From: Lactiplantibacillus xiangfangensis
GTDB taxonomy: Bacteria; Bacillota; Bacilli; Lactobacillales; Lactobacillaceae
Length of the DNA stretch: 64,000 nt
Reading direction: 5' to 3'
NCBI RefSeq assembly: GCF_001438845.1
Contig: NZ_JQCL01000080.1
Coordinates: 224,073 to 288,072, forward strand
This document shows, piece by piece, positions 8,688 to 16,086 of the stretch. The stretch's first letter is position 1. Each line of letters opens with the position of its first letter. Below the pieces are notes generated by a model. That model worked only from the letters and a program-made list of their open reading frames with translations. It did not search any database and had not been told where the DNA came from. Both the position numbers and the translations under genes were made by a program.

Positions 8688-8902
8688 CTTCTTCCCACAT
8701 CAATTTATCCTTATTTTAACCGTTGGTATCCAAATCAAACCATCATGTTTGTGTAAAATTGGCGTAAATATTAGTAAAAGCTAGCGATTTGATAAGTTCA
8801 CTATGCTTTCACCGCAAGGATAATGGGAATTGAATTGTGCACACTGTATAATTGTTCATTATCAGAAGCGAAACTGATGGTACTTTACTTGGGGGCTTGT
8901 CC

Positions 8903-10201
8903 ATGAATATTTTCGTAAAGGTAGCAGTTGGAATTTCTGGGGTCTTTTATCTGTATTTTTTGATGAACATTATTTTGGTCAATCACTATCGGGAACCGAC
9001 GGAAAAGTATACTAAGGGGCAGCAACCTTACAAGCTATTCTTGGTGATCCCAGTTTTAAATGAAGAACACGTTATTACACGTACTATCGACCGATTATCG
9101 GCCGAGCTGTCCCAGTTACCAAAATCTATTCAGGCACAGATTGTTGCGGTTGATGATAATTCTGGTGATCACAGCTTACTCGCGTTAACCAGTTCGAAGT
9201 CACCGTATTTGCAAGTCTTACACCGGGCCGGCAATGATGAATTAGGTAAGGGGGCCGTTTTAAACACCGCCGTCGACTATATTTATCATACGTTGGCCGT
9301 AAACTTTGACCCAACAAAAACGATTATTGGGGTCTTTGACGCCGACGCTTTTATGACTCAACCAGATTTGGCACACGCCGTTGCACGCTTCGAACACGAT
9401 TCAGAGTTAACAATGCTGCAGACGGGCGTTGGCATTTATAACCGGGGAACCTGGCTAACCCAAATGCAAAATTTTGAGTTTATGGGTGTCAATAACGCGA
9501 CGCAACAACTTCGGAATCGTCTGGGACAAGGAATTGCTTCTGGTAATGGCCAGTTTGTCCGCCTTGACCTTGCCCGCAAAAATCCGTGGGGCAACAGTTT
9601 ACTGGAAGACTTGGAGTTTACGATTCGGACCTGGCTCATTGGGGGCAAAACCGGGTTTGACCACACCTTAGTCGTTCAACAGGAGGGCGTGGAGAAAGTC
9701 TTGCCGTTCTTTCAACAACGAGTTCGCTGGTGCCAAGGATCACTCCAATGTATGCACTACTTGCCAGCGCTTTGGCGATCACGCCACGCGAATCGATTTC
9801 AAAAGGTGGATACGGCGGTGTGGATCATGATGCCTTTTACTGGTTGTATCACACCCGTAGCGGGCATTGTCGCGTTAATTGTCCTAATGAACCGGACTTT
9901 AGCTGATTTGCAATTCGGCTGGCACCACTTAGCCATCATTGCAATTATTGCCATAACGCTAATTGTATGCGTTTTATCCGCTAATATTTATCTGCGTAAT
10001 TACGCCAGTGTCCACCAGAAAATCAAGGTCGCACCCGCACTTTTACAAAGTCTCAGTTTTCAGGGTTATTTATTGATTGTCAGTTTAACACCGTATTTTG
10101 CAGTTTACCGGCAAATTCGGGGCTACACCAACTGGACGAAAACGAAACACGGGCTCGCAAAAGCACGTCCAGTTTATGCGAAACTGAATGATTCATACTA
10201 G
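8903..10201 (+). CDS. Membrane-bound processive glycosyltransferase, family 2
   Basis: After one N-terminal helix (residues 5-25) comes a GT-A domain: LFLVIPVLNEEHVI, VAVDDNSGDHS, GVFDADAFM (the DxD metal site), LLEDLEF and finally QQRVRW, the Q-x-x-R-W motif of processive enzymes. Two or three helices close the protein. It should transfer sugars from a nucleotide sugar at the inner face and may push the product through the membrane. ATG 8903 has GGGGG seven bases upstream; the longer TTG-started frame at 8852 lacks a site. The next gene, a membrane protein of GT-C type, follows 13 bases downstream, so the pair likely makes or decorates one cell-surface glycan. Product unknown. Confidence 0.85.
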   Translation: MNIFVKVAVGISGVFYLYFLMNIILVNHYREPTEKYTKGQQPYKLFLVIPVLNEEHVITRTIDRLSAELSQLPKSIQAQIVAVDDNSGDHSLLALTSSKSPYLQVLHRAGNDELGKGAVLNTAVDYIYHTLAVNFDPTKTIIGVFDADAFMTQPDLAHAVARFEHDSELTMLQTGVGIYNRGTWLTQMQNFEFMGVNNATQQLRNRLGQGIASGNGQFVRLDLARKNPWGNSLLEDLEFTIRTWLIGGKTGFDHTLVVQQEGVEKVLPFFQQRVRWCQGSLQCMHYLPALWRSRHANRFQKVDTAVWIMMPFTGCITPVAGIVALIVLMNRTLADLQFGWHHLAIIAIIAITLIVCVLSANIYLRNYASVHQKIKVAPALLQSLSFQGYLLIVSLTPYFAVYRQIRGYTNWTKTKHGLAKARPVYAKLNDSY

Positions 10202-10214
10202 TGGGGGGATTCAA

Positions 10215-11765
10215 ATGCTAAAAAAGGGGATCGTCAAAGCAACGCAGGCATTTACCTTAGTGGTTGCGGGTTTCCTCCTAGTGTGGATGTTAGCGGCAAG
10301 TTGGTTTGTGGAATGGGACTCGTCACTTAAACTAACTACCGGCGTAATCATCAGTAGTTCACTCATGGTGATCGCCATACTCGCACTTGTTATTGGCGGA
10401 AGCTACTGGCTGACTAAAAAGAACACGAGTTGGCTCATCGGCAGCTTTGTCGGATTGACTCTATTGAAATTACCATTGGTTGCGTGGCTGCCAATTAAAC
10501 CAACTTCGGATTTCTGGAACTATCACACGCTGGCTGCATTTAACGCACAGGGGTTAACTTGGCACCACCTGTTGGAACGGGGCGACCTCGGCAACTACGT
10601 TATTTTCCCGCACGCCTTAAACATTGCTAACTTTTTTAGTTTCAGCGTAGCCTTGGCGGGTAACAACTTTTTTGTTAGCCAGCTCATTAATATCAGTTGT
10701 ACTTTTATTGATATGTTACTCATATACTGGCTAGTGTCCCGCTGGCTTTCCCGGCGACTTGGAATCGTGGCCAGTTTGATTTTCTACTGTATTCCGGCTT
10801 ATTGGATTTACAGTACCTTGTTAAACGGTGCCGAACCGTTCTTTGTGACCTGCGTTTTGATTACAATGCTTACCCTAACTAAGGCGTTTGCGCCACTTCC
10901 AACGGCAACGACCAACGATCAGTGGATCAATTTGATATTTGCCTGGGTGGCAACCGTGGCCGCCAATATGGTACGTCCCATCATGGCTGTTTGGCTAATC
11001 GCACTCGTCATTTTCACGATTATTCTCATGTTACAGTCCGTTGAACCCCTAAGGCAACATAGTAAGCAACTCTTGATCTATTTTGCCGCTACGTTAATTT
11101 TTCTGATTAGCTCAACGGGAATCTATAGTTGGCTATACGGCTTTCAAGTGGCACCCAATAATGTCGCGGTGGGGTATAGTCTCGCAACCGGGACTAGTGC
11201 TAAGACTAAGGGCACGTATAATCCGCACATCGCTAAACAGGTCGCCAAAGAACTCAAGGTTGATCCAAACTTGGAAACGTCCTATCCGCGGATTGCTAAA
11301 ACGATGGCGAGTGATATTCAGGATAATCTAACCGAATTGCAGGGACGTGCGGTACCATTCATGAATCAAAAGATGCAGGGCTTAATGAGTGAGGACTACG
11401 GCTATAATTGGGTGCTCTACGATTTAAGTTCCGCAAAGGCTAACCGCAAAAAAAACAAAGCGTGGTATCAGGGGCGCGCATTCCTAACCATCACGTCGTA
11501 CAGTTACTTTCAGGCAATGCTCATGGTTGCCATTGTAAGTGTCCTGCTTGGGTTATGGCTGTTATTTAAAACGAGTTATTTAAATAACTATTACTTTTAC
11601 AGTGCGCTGCTTCTGGATGGTTTTACAATCAGTTCACTATTTCTGGAAGTTCAGGGGCGCTACCACGTGATTATTTACTTGCCAATCATCTTCATCATCA
11701 TCTGTGGGGTTGCCGTGGGCCTACAACTAGTTTATAAGTCATGGCATACTAAACAGGTCGCATGA
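10215..11765 (+). CDS. Polytopic membrane protein, probable GT-C type glycosyltransferase
   Basis: This 516-residue protein has about eleven helices. An acidic motif follows the first helices (KPTSDFWNYHTLAAFNAQG, with Asp and Tyr-His on the outer side), a layout typical of GT-C enzymes that use lipid-linked sugars, and a GRYHVIIYLPI segment occurs in the last helices, as often seen in PMT/YfhO-like proteins. The ATG at 10215 lies seven bases after a run of six G. A large loop near residues 310-420 is likely extracellular. It is co-transcribed with the GT2 gene, so it may transfer the sugar that the GT2 protein loads on a lipid carrier (inference). Confidence 0.65.
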   Translation: MLKKGIVKATQAFTLVVAGFLLVWMLAASWFVEWDSSLKLTTGVIISSSLMVIAILALVIGGSYWLTKKNTSWLIGSFVGLTLLKLPLVAWLPIKPTSDFWNYHTLAAFNAQGLTWHHLLERGDLGNYVIFPHALNIANFFSFSVALAGNNFFVSQLINISCTFIDMLLIYWLVSRWLSRRLGIVASLIFYCIPAYWIYSTLLNGAEPFFVTCVLITMLTLTKAFAPLPTATTNDQWINLIFAWVATVAANMVRPIMAVWLIALVIFTIILMLQSVEPLRQHSKQLLIYFAATLIFLISSTGIYSWLYGFQVAPNNVAVGYSLATGTSAKTKGTYNPHIAKQVAKELKVDPNLETSYPRIAKTMASDIQDNLTELQGRAVPFMNQKMQGLMSEDYGYNWVLYDLSSAKANRKKNKAWYQGRAFLTITSYSYFQAMLMVAIVSVLLGLWLLFKTSYLNNYYFYSALLLDGFTISSLFLEVQGRYHVIIYLPIIFIIICGVAVGLQLVYKSWHTKQVA

Positions 11766-11974
11766 TTTGTTTCATTCATGAAGAATCTGAATCGTTTTTT
11801 CCAATCAGCAATGCAGCATTAAATTTAACGTCGGTTGTATTGGAAAAGGGAGATACCCCGTGTTTACAAATGAAAGTTGATCTCGTGAAATTTCCCTAAG
11901 CAAAAATTTATTGGCCGTAGCTACAATTGAGCAAAGCGATACCGGAATCAGCGAATATCAATTAATAAATAGTC
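11766..11974. other. Intergenic region with a short coding-like remnant
   Basis: No gene with a start was found. Between about 11893 and 12000 one frame reads NLLAVATIEQSDTGISEYQLINSQK before a stop inside the following terminator. It has no ribosome site and stops lie just upstream, so this may be the decayed end of a lost gene. Confidence 0.3.
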
Positions 11975-12023
11975 AAAAGGTCCAAGCAAATCATCCGTGA
12001 CATAATTTGCTTGGACCTTTTTA
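11975..12023 (+). terminator. Terminator upstream of the TAC cassette
   Basis: GGTCCAAGCAAAT pairs perfectly with ATTTGCTTGGACC around a 13-base loop and is followed by TTTTT. It isolates the cassette from the glycosyltransferase operon. Confidence 0.85.
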
Positions 12024-12067
12024 GACATTAAACCACTTTCTAATTTAATTGATCATCCGCCACAAGG

Positions 12068-12095
12068 CAACATGTTTCCTACGGGAAACATGTTG
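12068..12095 (+). promoter_or_regulatory. Perfect hairpin/operator with TACG loop before the toxin gene
   Basis: CAACATGTTTCC and GGAAACATGTTG form 12 perfect pairs around TACG, closed by C-G, which in RNA is a stable UNCG-class tetraloop. No T-tract follows, so it is not a terminator. As DNA it is a symmetric site fit for a dimeric HTH antitoxin. It lies 49 bases before the toxin ATG. Autoregulation of the cassette through this site is inference. Confidence 0.65.
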
Positions 12096-12143
12096 TGATA
12101 AACTTGTTATAAGTGAAATAATCCGATTGTGAGTTGATTTTGG

Positions 12144-12488
12144 ATGTCTCGAGAGGAAGAAGTCAAAGCGATTGTTGTTTTGATAAAATCTAACAAAAAT
12201 AATTGGAAAATCAGTCATCGTGCGAAGAATTATTCAGCGGCAGTAACGTTAGGTATTGATTTAGATGAAATTTTAGATGAAATATATCAAAAAATCACAT
12301 GGCGCAATTTTGTTGCTGGTCCAATGGCAGACAATCATCATCCAAGAATTCCGGGAGATATTTGGCTCTTTGGTATGGACATAGAAAATACTGAGTGCTA
12401 TTTAAAATTTCAAATTAAAAGTGGCAATATAATATTTTGGATTTCAACACATCCTGCTGAGCACCCGTTAAATTATCCCTTTAAATAA
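12144..12488 (+). CDS. MqsR-like toxin, first gene of a TAC cassette
   Basis: This 114-residue protein fits MqsR-family RNase toxins in order: KNYSAAVTLGIDLDEILDEI corresponds to the LGLDFDGMCNVI helix region of MqsR, FVAGPMADNHHPRIPGDIW to the loop ending in the IW strand, and ECYLKFQI with IIFWISTHPAE to the last strands. MqsR toxins cleave mRNA without the ribosome. The ATG has only a weak upstream site (GTGAG), so translation is probably low, as often for toxins. The neighbour downstream has a YgiT/MqsA-type HTH, which strengthens the call. AT-rich composition suggests transfer. Catalytic residues were not verified. An alternative is another RelE-fold toxin. Confidence 0.65.
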   Translation: MSREEEVKAIVVLIKSNKNNWKISHRAKNYSAAVTLGIDLDEILDEIYQKITWRNFVAGPMADNHHPRIPGDIWLFGMDIENTECYLKFQIKSGNIIFWISTHPAEHPLNYPFK

Positions 12489-12526
12489 CAGAATATTTTA
12501 ACTTTGCATTCTTGGAGGTGCTAATT

Positions 12527-13084
12527 ATGATAAAAAAAATTTTTTATAATGAAGAATTAAATACCACTGGCGAATATTTAGAAGTATGGAAATATGAGAC
12601 TATACGGGTCAAAGACATCTCTGACTTGATTGTCCATAATCATTACTGGAAAGATTCCCAAGGAGAACTTTGGTTAGATTTTGATGATCCAAATGAGAAT
12701 TTTAGAAGGTCCTTTAATGCTTACAGAAAGCGAAAAGGGTTCATGCAACCAAATGAGATAAAAAAGTTACGAGAAGATTTGCATTTAAGTCAACGTGTTT
12801 TCTCTGAACGCTTAGGTATTAGCTATGCAAAAGTATCACAGATTGAGAATAATAAACGAGTTCAAACACTATCACAGGAAATTTCCTTCAGAAAAGCACA
12901 ACAGGACTATGAAAGACAGGGTTTTTTAACCTCATATAATTCTTCCGAAAGTGATAGTGCTAAATTAACTAGCATTCTGACTGAAACGAAATATATAGAT
13001 ACGGCTAAATATTTCTATACGACTAGTAATGAATCAAAAGCTACAATGTTTAAAGCTCAAGTGTTTGTTGGAGGTGTTGCATAA
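12527..13084 (+). CDS. YgiT/MqsA-like HTH antitoxin with long C-terminal tail
   Basis: The ATG at 12527 has GGAGG eight bases upstream, 38 bases after the toxin stop. Residues 60-115 (RSFNAYRKRKGFMQPNEIKK, then LHLSQRVFSERLGISYAKVS and IENNKR) have the YgiT/MqsA pattern: a linker helix, a proline turn and an Xre HTH. The N-terminal 55 residues keep the size of the MqsA zinc domain but have no CxxC pairs, so zinc is lost or another fold is used. After the HTH, a 65-residue tail (about 121-185: KAQQDYERQGF...ATMFKAQVFVGGVA) exceeds that of simple MqsA. In known TAC systems such a tail is the chaperone addiction region (ChAD). The stop overlaps the chaperone start (TAATG). Confidence 0.75.
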   Translation: MIKKIFYNEELNTTGEYLEVWKYETIRVKDISDLIVHNHYWKDSQGELWLDFDDPNENFRRSFNAYRKRKGFMQPNEIKKLREDLHLSQRVFSERLGISYAKVSQIENNKRVQTLSQEISFRKAQQDYERQGFLTSYNSSESDSAKLTSILTETKYIDTAKYFYTTSNESKATMFKAQVFVGGVA

Positions 13085-13512
13085 TGGCAGTTTTAGAATT
13101 CAAAAGCTATTCAGTTAACGAGTTAAGTTATAAAAAGAATCCATTATATCAAGAAAATAGCCAAAATATTAGTATAGATCCAAAAGTTGAAGTTAAGAAT
13201 ACACTGAAACAGGAAAAAATTATAGTGACCGTTAATGTGCATATTGGTTCGCAGTCGGACAAACAAACTCCTTTTATGGTAACTGCAAGCATCAGCGGAG
13301 AATTTATATATCATGAAAACGAAGATCATAATCAAATTGGTGTTGATACTTTAATCAAGAAAAATGCCGTTGCCATTCTTTATCCTTATGTACGATCCCT
13401 AGTATCAAATATAACCACTGCATCAAATCAATTTCCAGCACTTATTTTACCTACTATAAATGTTACACAGGTACTTGATGAAAACGGTAAGAGTCAAGAG
13501 GTTGCTGACTAA
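13084..13512 (+). CDS. SecB-like chaperone of a TAC cassette
   Basis: This 142-residue protein has the size and C-terminal signature of SecB: NAVAILYPYVRSLVSNIT (95-112) followed by FPALILPTINVTQVL (117-131) matches the SecB pattern of a helix, a Phe-Pro turn and the conserved L-P-x-N segment. The first half has alternating beta strands with NVHIGSQ and FMVTASISGEF. The ATG overlaps the antitoxin stop and has GGAGG inside the antitoxin gene nine bases upstream, so translation is coupled. In Mycobacterium tuberculosis Rv1957 a SecB-like protein binds the antitoxin tail and allows it to fold and neutralise its toxin; the same role is proposed here. A general export role is less likely, since Gram-positive bacteria usually lack SecB. 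Confidence 0.8.
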   Translation: MAVLEFKSYSVNELSYKKNPLYQENSQNISIDPKVEVKNTLKQEKIIVTVNVHIGSQSDKQTPFMVTASISGEFIYHENEDHNQIGVDTLIKKNAVAILYPYVRSLVSNITTASNQFPALILPTINVTQVLDENGKSQEVAD

Positions 13513-13596
13513 CATTTAAATACAGATGAATTGTTGGTATTGTGTAGTCTGTGGAAAATCATTTAATAATGTGTTTAATATATCTTCTGTTACTAC

Positions 13597-13648
13597 CAAA
13601 AAACATCCTTGTCACTATTAGCAATTTAGTGGCAAAGATGTTTTTTTG
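13597..13648. terminator. Terminator after the TAC cassette
   Basis: AAAAAACATC-TTG-CACT pairs with AGTG-CAA-GATGTTTTTT. It acts in both directions and closes the cassette and the converging gene. Confidence 0.8.
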
Positions 13649-13679
13649 ATGTAACGCTGAGAAAGCGATACCGCTTTCG

Positions 13680-14234
13680 TTACGATTTGTTAATTGTCGC
13701 CAGCGGACCAGCGTTCAAGTGTTCAAATATCGTCAACGCCTCCGATTTAGAAAGTAAAGAAGCGCCATAGCAACGATGACGCCAGTTTTTCTGGGGGATT
13801 TTGCTGTCAACATACCACGCCCAAACGTCTTTTGATAAATACTCACGGTAGCCGTGATACCCAAACTGGCCACCGGTCTCCGCCGCAATTAGCGCATGTA
13901 AAATCAGATGTTCAACTTCATCCGCGTAAACAAGGTATTTGCTACGCTGATAAGTAAACGGGTACTGGTTTTGCTTGATAGTCACCGCATCGGACATGTT
14001 ACTGAACTGATTTTCAGCAACGTGGTGGGTGCATAAGCCATCCCGGGTCCGGCTGTAATTTCCGCGCTGTAAACGCAAAACTTTTCCCGCTAAGAATTGT
14101 TCGTAGGAAGCTTGCACGAAATAGTCATCTTTGACAAGACCGTGACGGGCTCTCAGTTGGGCGACGGCTTCATCGTAAGGTAGTTCAATCAAAGCTAGGT
14201 AGTGCTGAAAACGCTGGGTTTGATCAATTGTCAT
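13680..14234 (-). CDS. Hypothetical protein with an HNH-like HH...N segment
   Basis: A soluble 184-residue protein. Residues about 58-110 read RGNYSRTRDGLCTHHVAENQ, then a segment with YPFTYQRSKYLVYADEVEHLILHAL. The paired histidines after a DGL turn and the later HLILH recall HNH-type folds, and similar segments occur in phage-linked proteins, but the zinc and catalytic residues cannot be confirmed. The ATG overlaps the end of the preceding isochorismatase-like gene by 11 bases, so the two are translationally coupled. The link between a hydrolase and a putative nuclease is unexplained. Confidence 0.5.
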   Translation of the reverse strand: MTIDQTQRFQHYLALIELPYDEAVAQLRARHGLVKDDYFVQASYEQFLAGKVLRLQRGNYSRTRDGLCTHHVAENQFSNMSDAVTIKQNQYPFTYQRSKYLVYADEVEHLILHALIAAETGGQFGYHGYREYLSKDVWAWYVDSKIPQKNWRHRCYGASLLSKSEALTIFEHLNAGPLATINKS

Positions 14235-14745
14235 TGGAAGTCTCGGTAATCAGCGGCGTGTTTAAGTCAACGAATTCCGCAAACCGATGTTCCCAAATTT
14301 GTTGATGATGCCGTTTTATCTGGGTGGCCGTCAAAAAGTCACTGTCAATCGTCGTGATTCCTTCAATGAGTAATGTTATTTTAAAACCTAGGTGATAAGC
14401 CACCCGAATCGTAGTATCCACACAAAACTCAACTTGCGCGCCACAAATTTCGATTGAATTCAAATGGTTCATTTTGAGAAAAGATTCCAATCCCGTTTGA
14501 TAAAATGCATCGGGACGAGTTTTATTATAGAAAGTATCCGTACCTTGAACGTGTAACTCAGGAAATAACTGCCAACTTTCACTCGATACTACCATCCCCG
14601 GTTCGGTATGCTGAATGAAGATGATGGGGTGGTTTGCTTCGCGATACTGGTCAATTCGTTGATTGATCGTTGCAATCACGTGCTCACGCTGATCAAGGTC
14701 AGTAAGTGCACGTTGCATATCAATGATAATCAGGGCTTGTGCCAT
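14224..14745 (-). CDS. Isochorismatase-family cysteine hydrolase
   Basis: A 173-residue protein with the family's catalytic triad in order: Asp in ALIIIDMQRAL (near residue 10), Lys in YNKTRPDAF (near 84) and Cys in EICGAQVEFCVDTTIRVA (near 119). The family includes nicotinamidases and isochorismatases and hydrolyses amides or vinyl ethers; the substrate is not predictable. The ATG at 14745 was chosen because the conserved strand begins there, with a weak GAGAAAG site; an upstream start at 14766 would add seven residues. The next gene overlaps its 3' end. Confidence 0.82.
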   Translation of the reverse strand: MAQALIIIDMQRALTDLDQREHVIATINQRIDQYREANHPIIFIQHTEPGMVVSSESWQLFPELHVQGTDTFYNKTRPDAFYQTGLESFLKMNHLNSIEICGAQVEFCVDTTIRVAYHLGFKITLLIEGITTIDSDFLTATQIKRHHQQIWEHRFAEFVDLNTPLITETSNDN

Positions 14746-14862
14746 TCTGTCACACTTTCTCATCATATCGATGAATGTTATTAAACCGTTTAAGTATAAA
14801 CAGCCTGGTTTTTGTTATACTAGTTTCCCTTAGAATTGTCAAAGCGCCAACTATGCGATCGC

Positions 14863-15003
14863 TCATTTAATAAATCGATGCCGCCTGACTAACCAGTAGC
14901 CAATCCCAACAAGAATACAAATTAAGATGATCCGCACGATTCCAAGTGTCAGCCAAAGGGTAATCCAGGTTTGTAGAAGCTGTGTTAAATTTAAGTTTTC
15001 CAA
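14863..15003 (-). CDS. 46-residue single-pass membrane protein
   Basis: A TTG start at 15001-15003 has GAGG eight bases upstream. The reading frame gives a polar N-terminus (ENLNLTQLLQTW), one long hydrophobic helix (about residues 13-39) and a basic end (RRHRFIK), the standard layout of a small inner-membrane protein with the C-terminus in the cytoplasm. It lies 20 bases after the broken oxidoreductase gene on the same strand, so it was probably the second gene of that operon. Function unknown; small membrane regulators and type I toxins share this look. Confidence 0.55.
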   Translation of the reverse strand: MENLNLTQLLQTWITLWLTLGIVRIILICILVGIGYWLVRRHRFIK

Positions 15004-15023
15004 TATTACGTCCTCATTCCATT

Positions 15024-15931
15024 CTAGCGATAACTTAATAAAATCCGGCCGTGTGAATGTTTATCCTGTAGTTCGTGCTGCGCGGATTTGACTACGGTAA
15101 ACGGGAAAGTATTCTGAATAACTGCCTGTAACGTTCCCTGAGCAAGCTGATCTAAGAGCCAACGGTAGTCTTGCAGTCGAATCCGGCCGTTAACAAAGGT
15201 AAAAGATTGCCCAGCGCTTGGGACGTAGTCTGGATTCGCTAATGACCAAATTGCTGTGGGCCCCATCTGTGAGAGCTGATCTAGTAGTTGGCTTGACCCA
15301 GCCAAATCAATGATTTTAGTGGCAGGGGGAACTCAGTTAATTGTTGTTGTAACGGTTCGTCATAAGCCAACGTCTGATCAGCACCTAAGCTTGCTAATAA
15401 GCGCTGTTCACTAGAGTGGCTCATTGCGATTAACCTAACACCCATTTGGTGTAAAAGCTGTAACAAGTAGGTGCCCACGCTACCACTGGCGCCAGTTATC
15501 AAAATCACGTCGTCTTTAGTAGCCCGGCTCGCTCTGACGGCCATCAATGCCGCGTCGGCACCCCCAATCAAAGTTGTAGCCGCTGCCAAAGAGACGTTTT
15601 TAGGGACTGAAAATAGGGGGAGTGCAGAAACTAGCGTCGTTTGATGGCTGCCTTTAAGACTGAAGCCAATCACCCGTTGACCTAATAAGGCTTTCTTACG
15701 TAGTTGGCCAACTTCAGTCACAACCCCGCCGAAACCATAGCCAATCACCATGGGTAAGTGCACTGGCCGCTGTGATTTCAACGTACCAGTTTCCGTCAAT
15801 AAGTCGTACGGCATCACCGGCGTGTAGTGGGTCGCAACTTTCACAGCTAGTGGGATCAAAGTTGGTTCCGGCTTCGTCATAATTTGAAGCGCATCAATGC
15901 CGTTATAATTTCTCTGAACGATTGCTTTCAT
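15024..15931 (-). pseudogene. MDR-family NAD(P)H:quinone reductase-like gene, frameshifted
   Basis: The first part begins MKAIVQRNYNG with GGAGG seven bases upstream and includes the cofactor loop ITGASGSVGTYLLQLL, typical of zinc-free quinone oxidoreductases and enoyl reductases. It runs out of frame at a C-run (complement of 15325-15329) and stops near 15281. The rest (TKIIDLAGSSQLLDQL...HSHGRILLSYR, with the family ending HxxGKI/RxxL) continues in another frame to 15024. One more C would give a full-length 302-residue protein. It could be a recent inactivation or a base-calling indel. Confidence 0.8.
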
Positions 15932-16010
15932 TTTGGCGCCTCCTGACATCCCACTGAAGCATTTGCTGACAGGGTGGGGCATTGAACTGACTTGAAAAAA
16001 TGAGTAAACA

Positions 16011-16043
16011 TAAAAAAGGCCTCCCTTTACTTGGTGGCCTTAC
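16011..16043 (-). terminator. Terminator after the Xre-type regulator
   Basis: On the minus strand TAAGGCC and GGCCTTTTTTA arms enclose a 13-base loop, ending in a T-run. Confidence 0.75.
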
Positions 16044-16086
16044 TTTAATGGAAAAGATGTGGTTAAGAAAATCAGTATGCTGATAT

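Noticed and set aside
12144-13512. Reading the cassette as a simple two-gene toxin-antitoxin pair
   Set aside because: The third gene overlaps the antitoxin stop and has a SecB signature, so it is part of the unit.
13651-13683. Terminator of the HNH-like gene at its stop codon
   Set aside because: GAAAGCG/CGCTTTC arms with GTAAC/GTTAC exist, but on the minus strand no T-run follows directly; the strong hairpin at 13597-13648 does the work.
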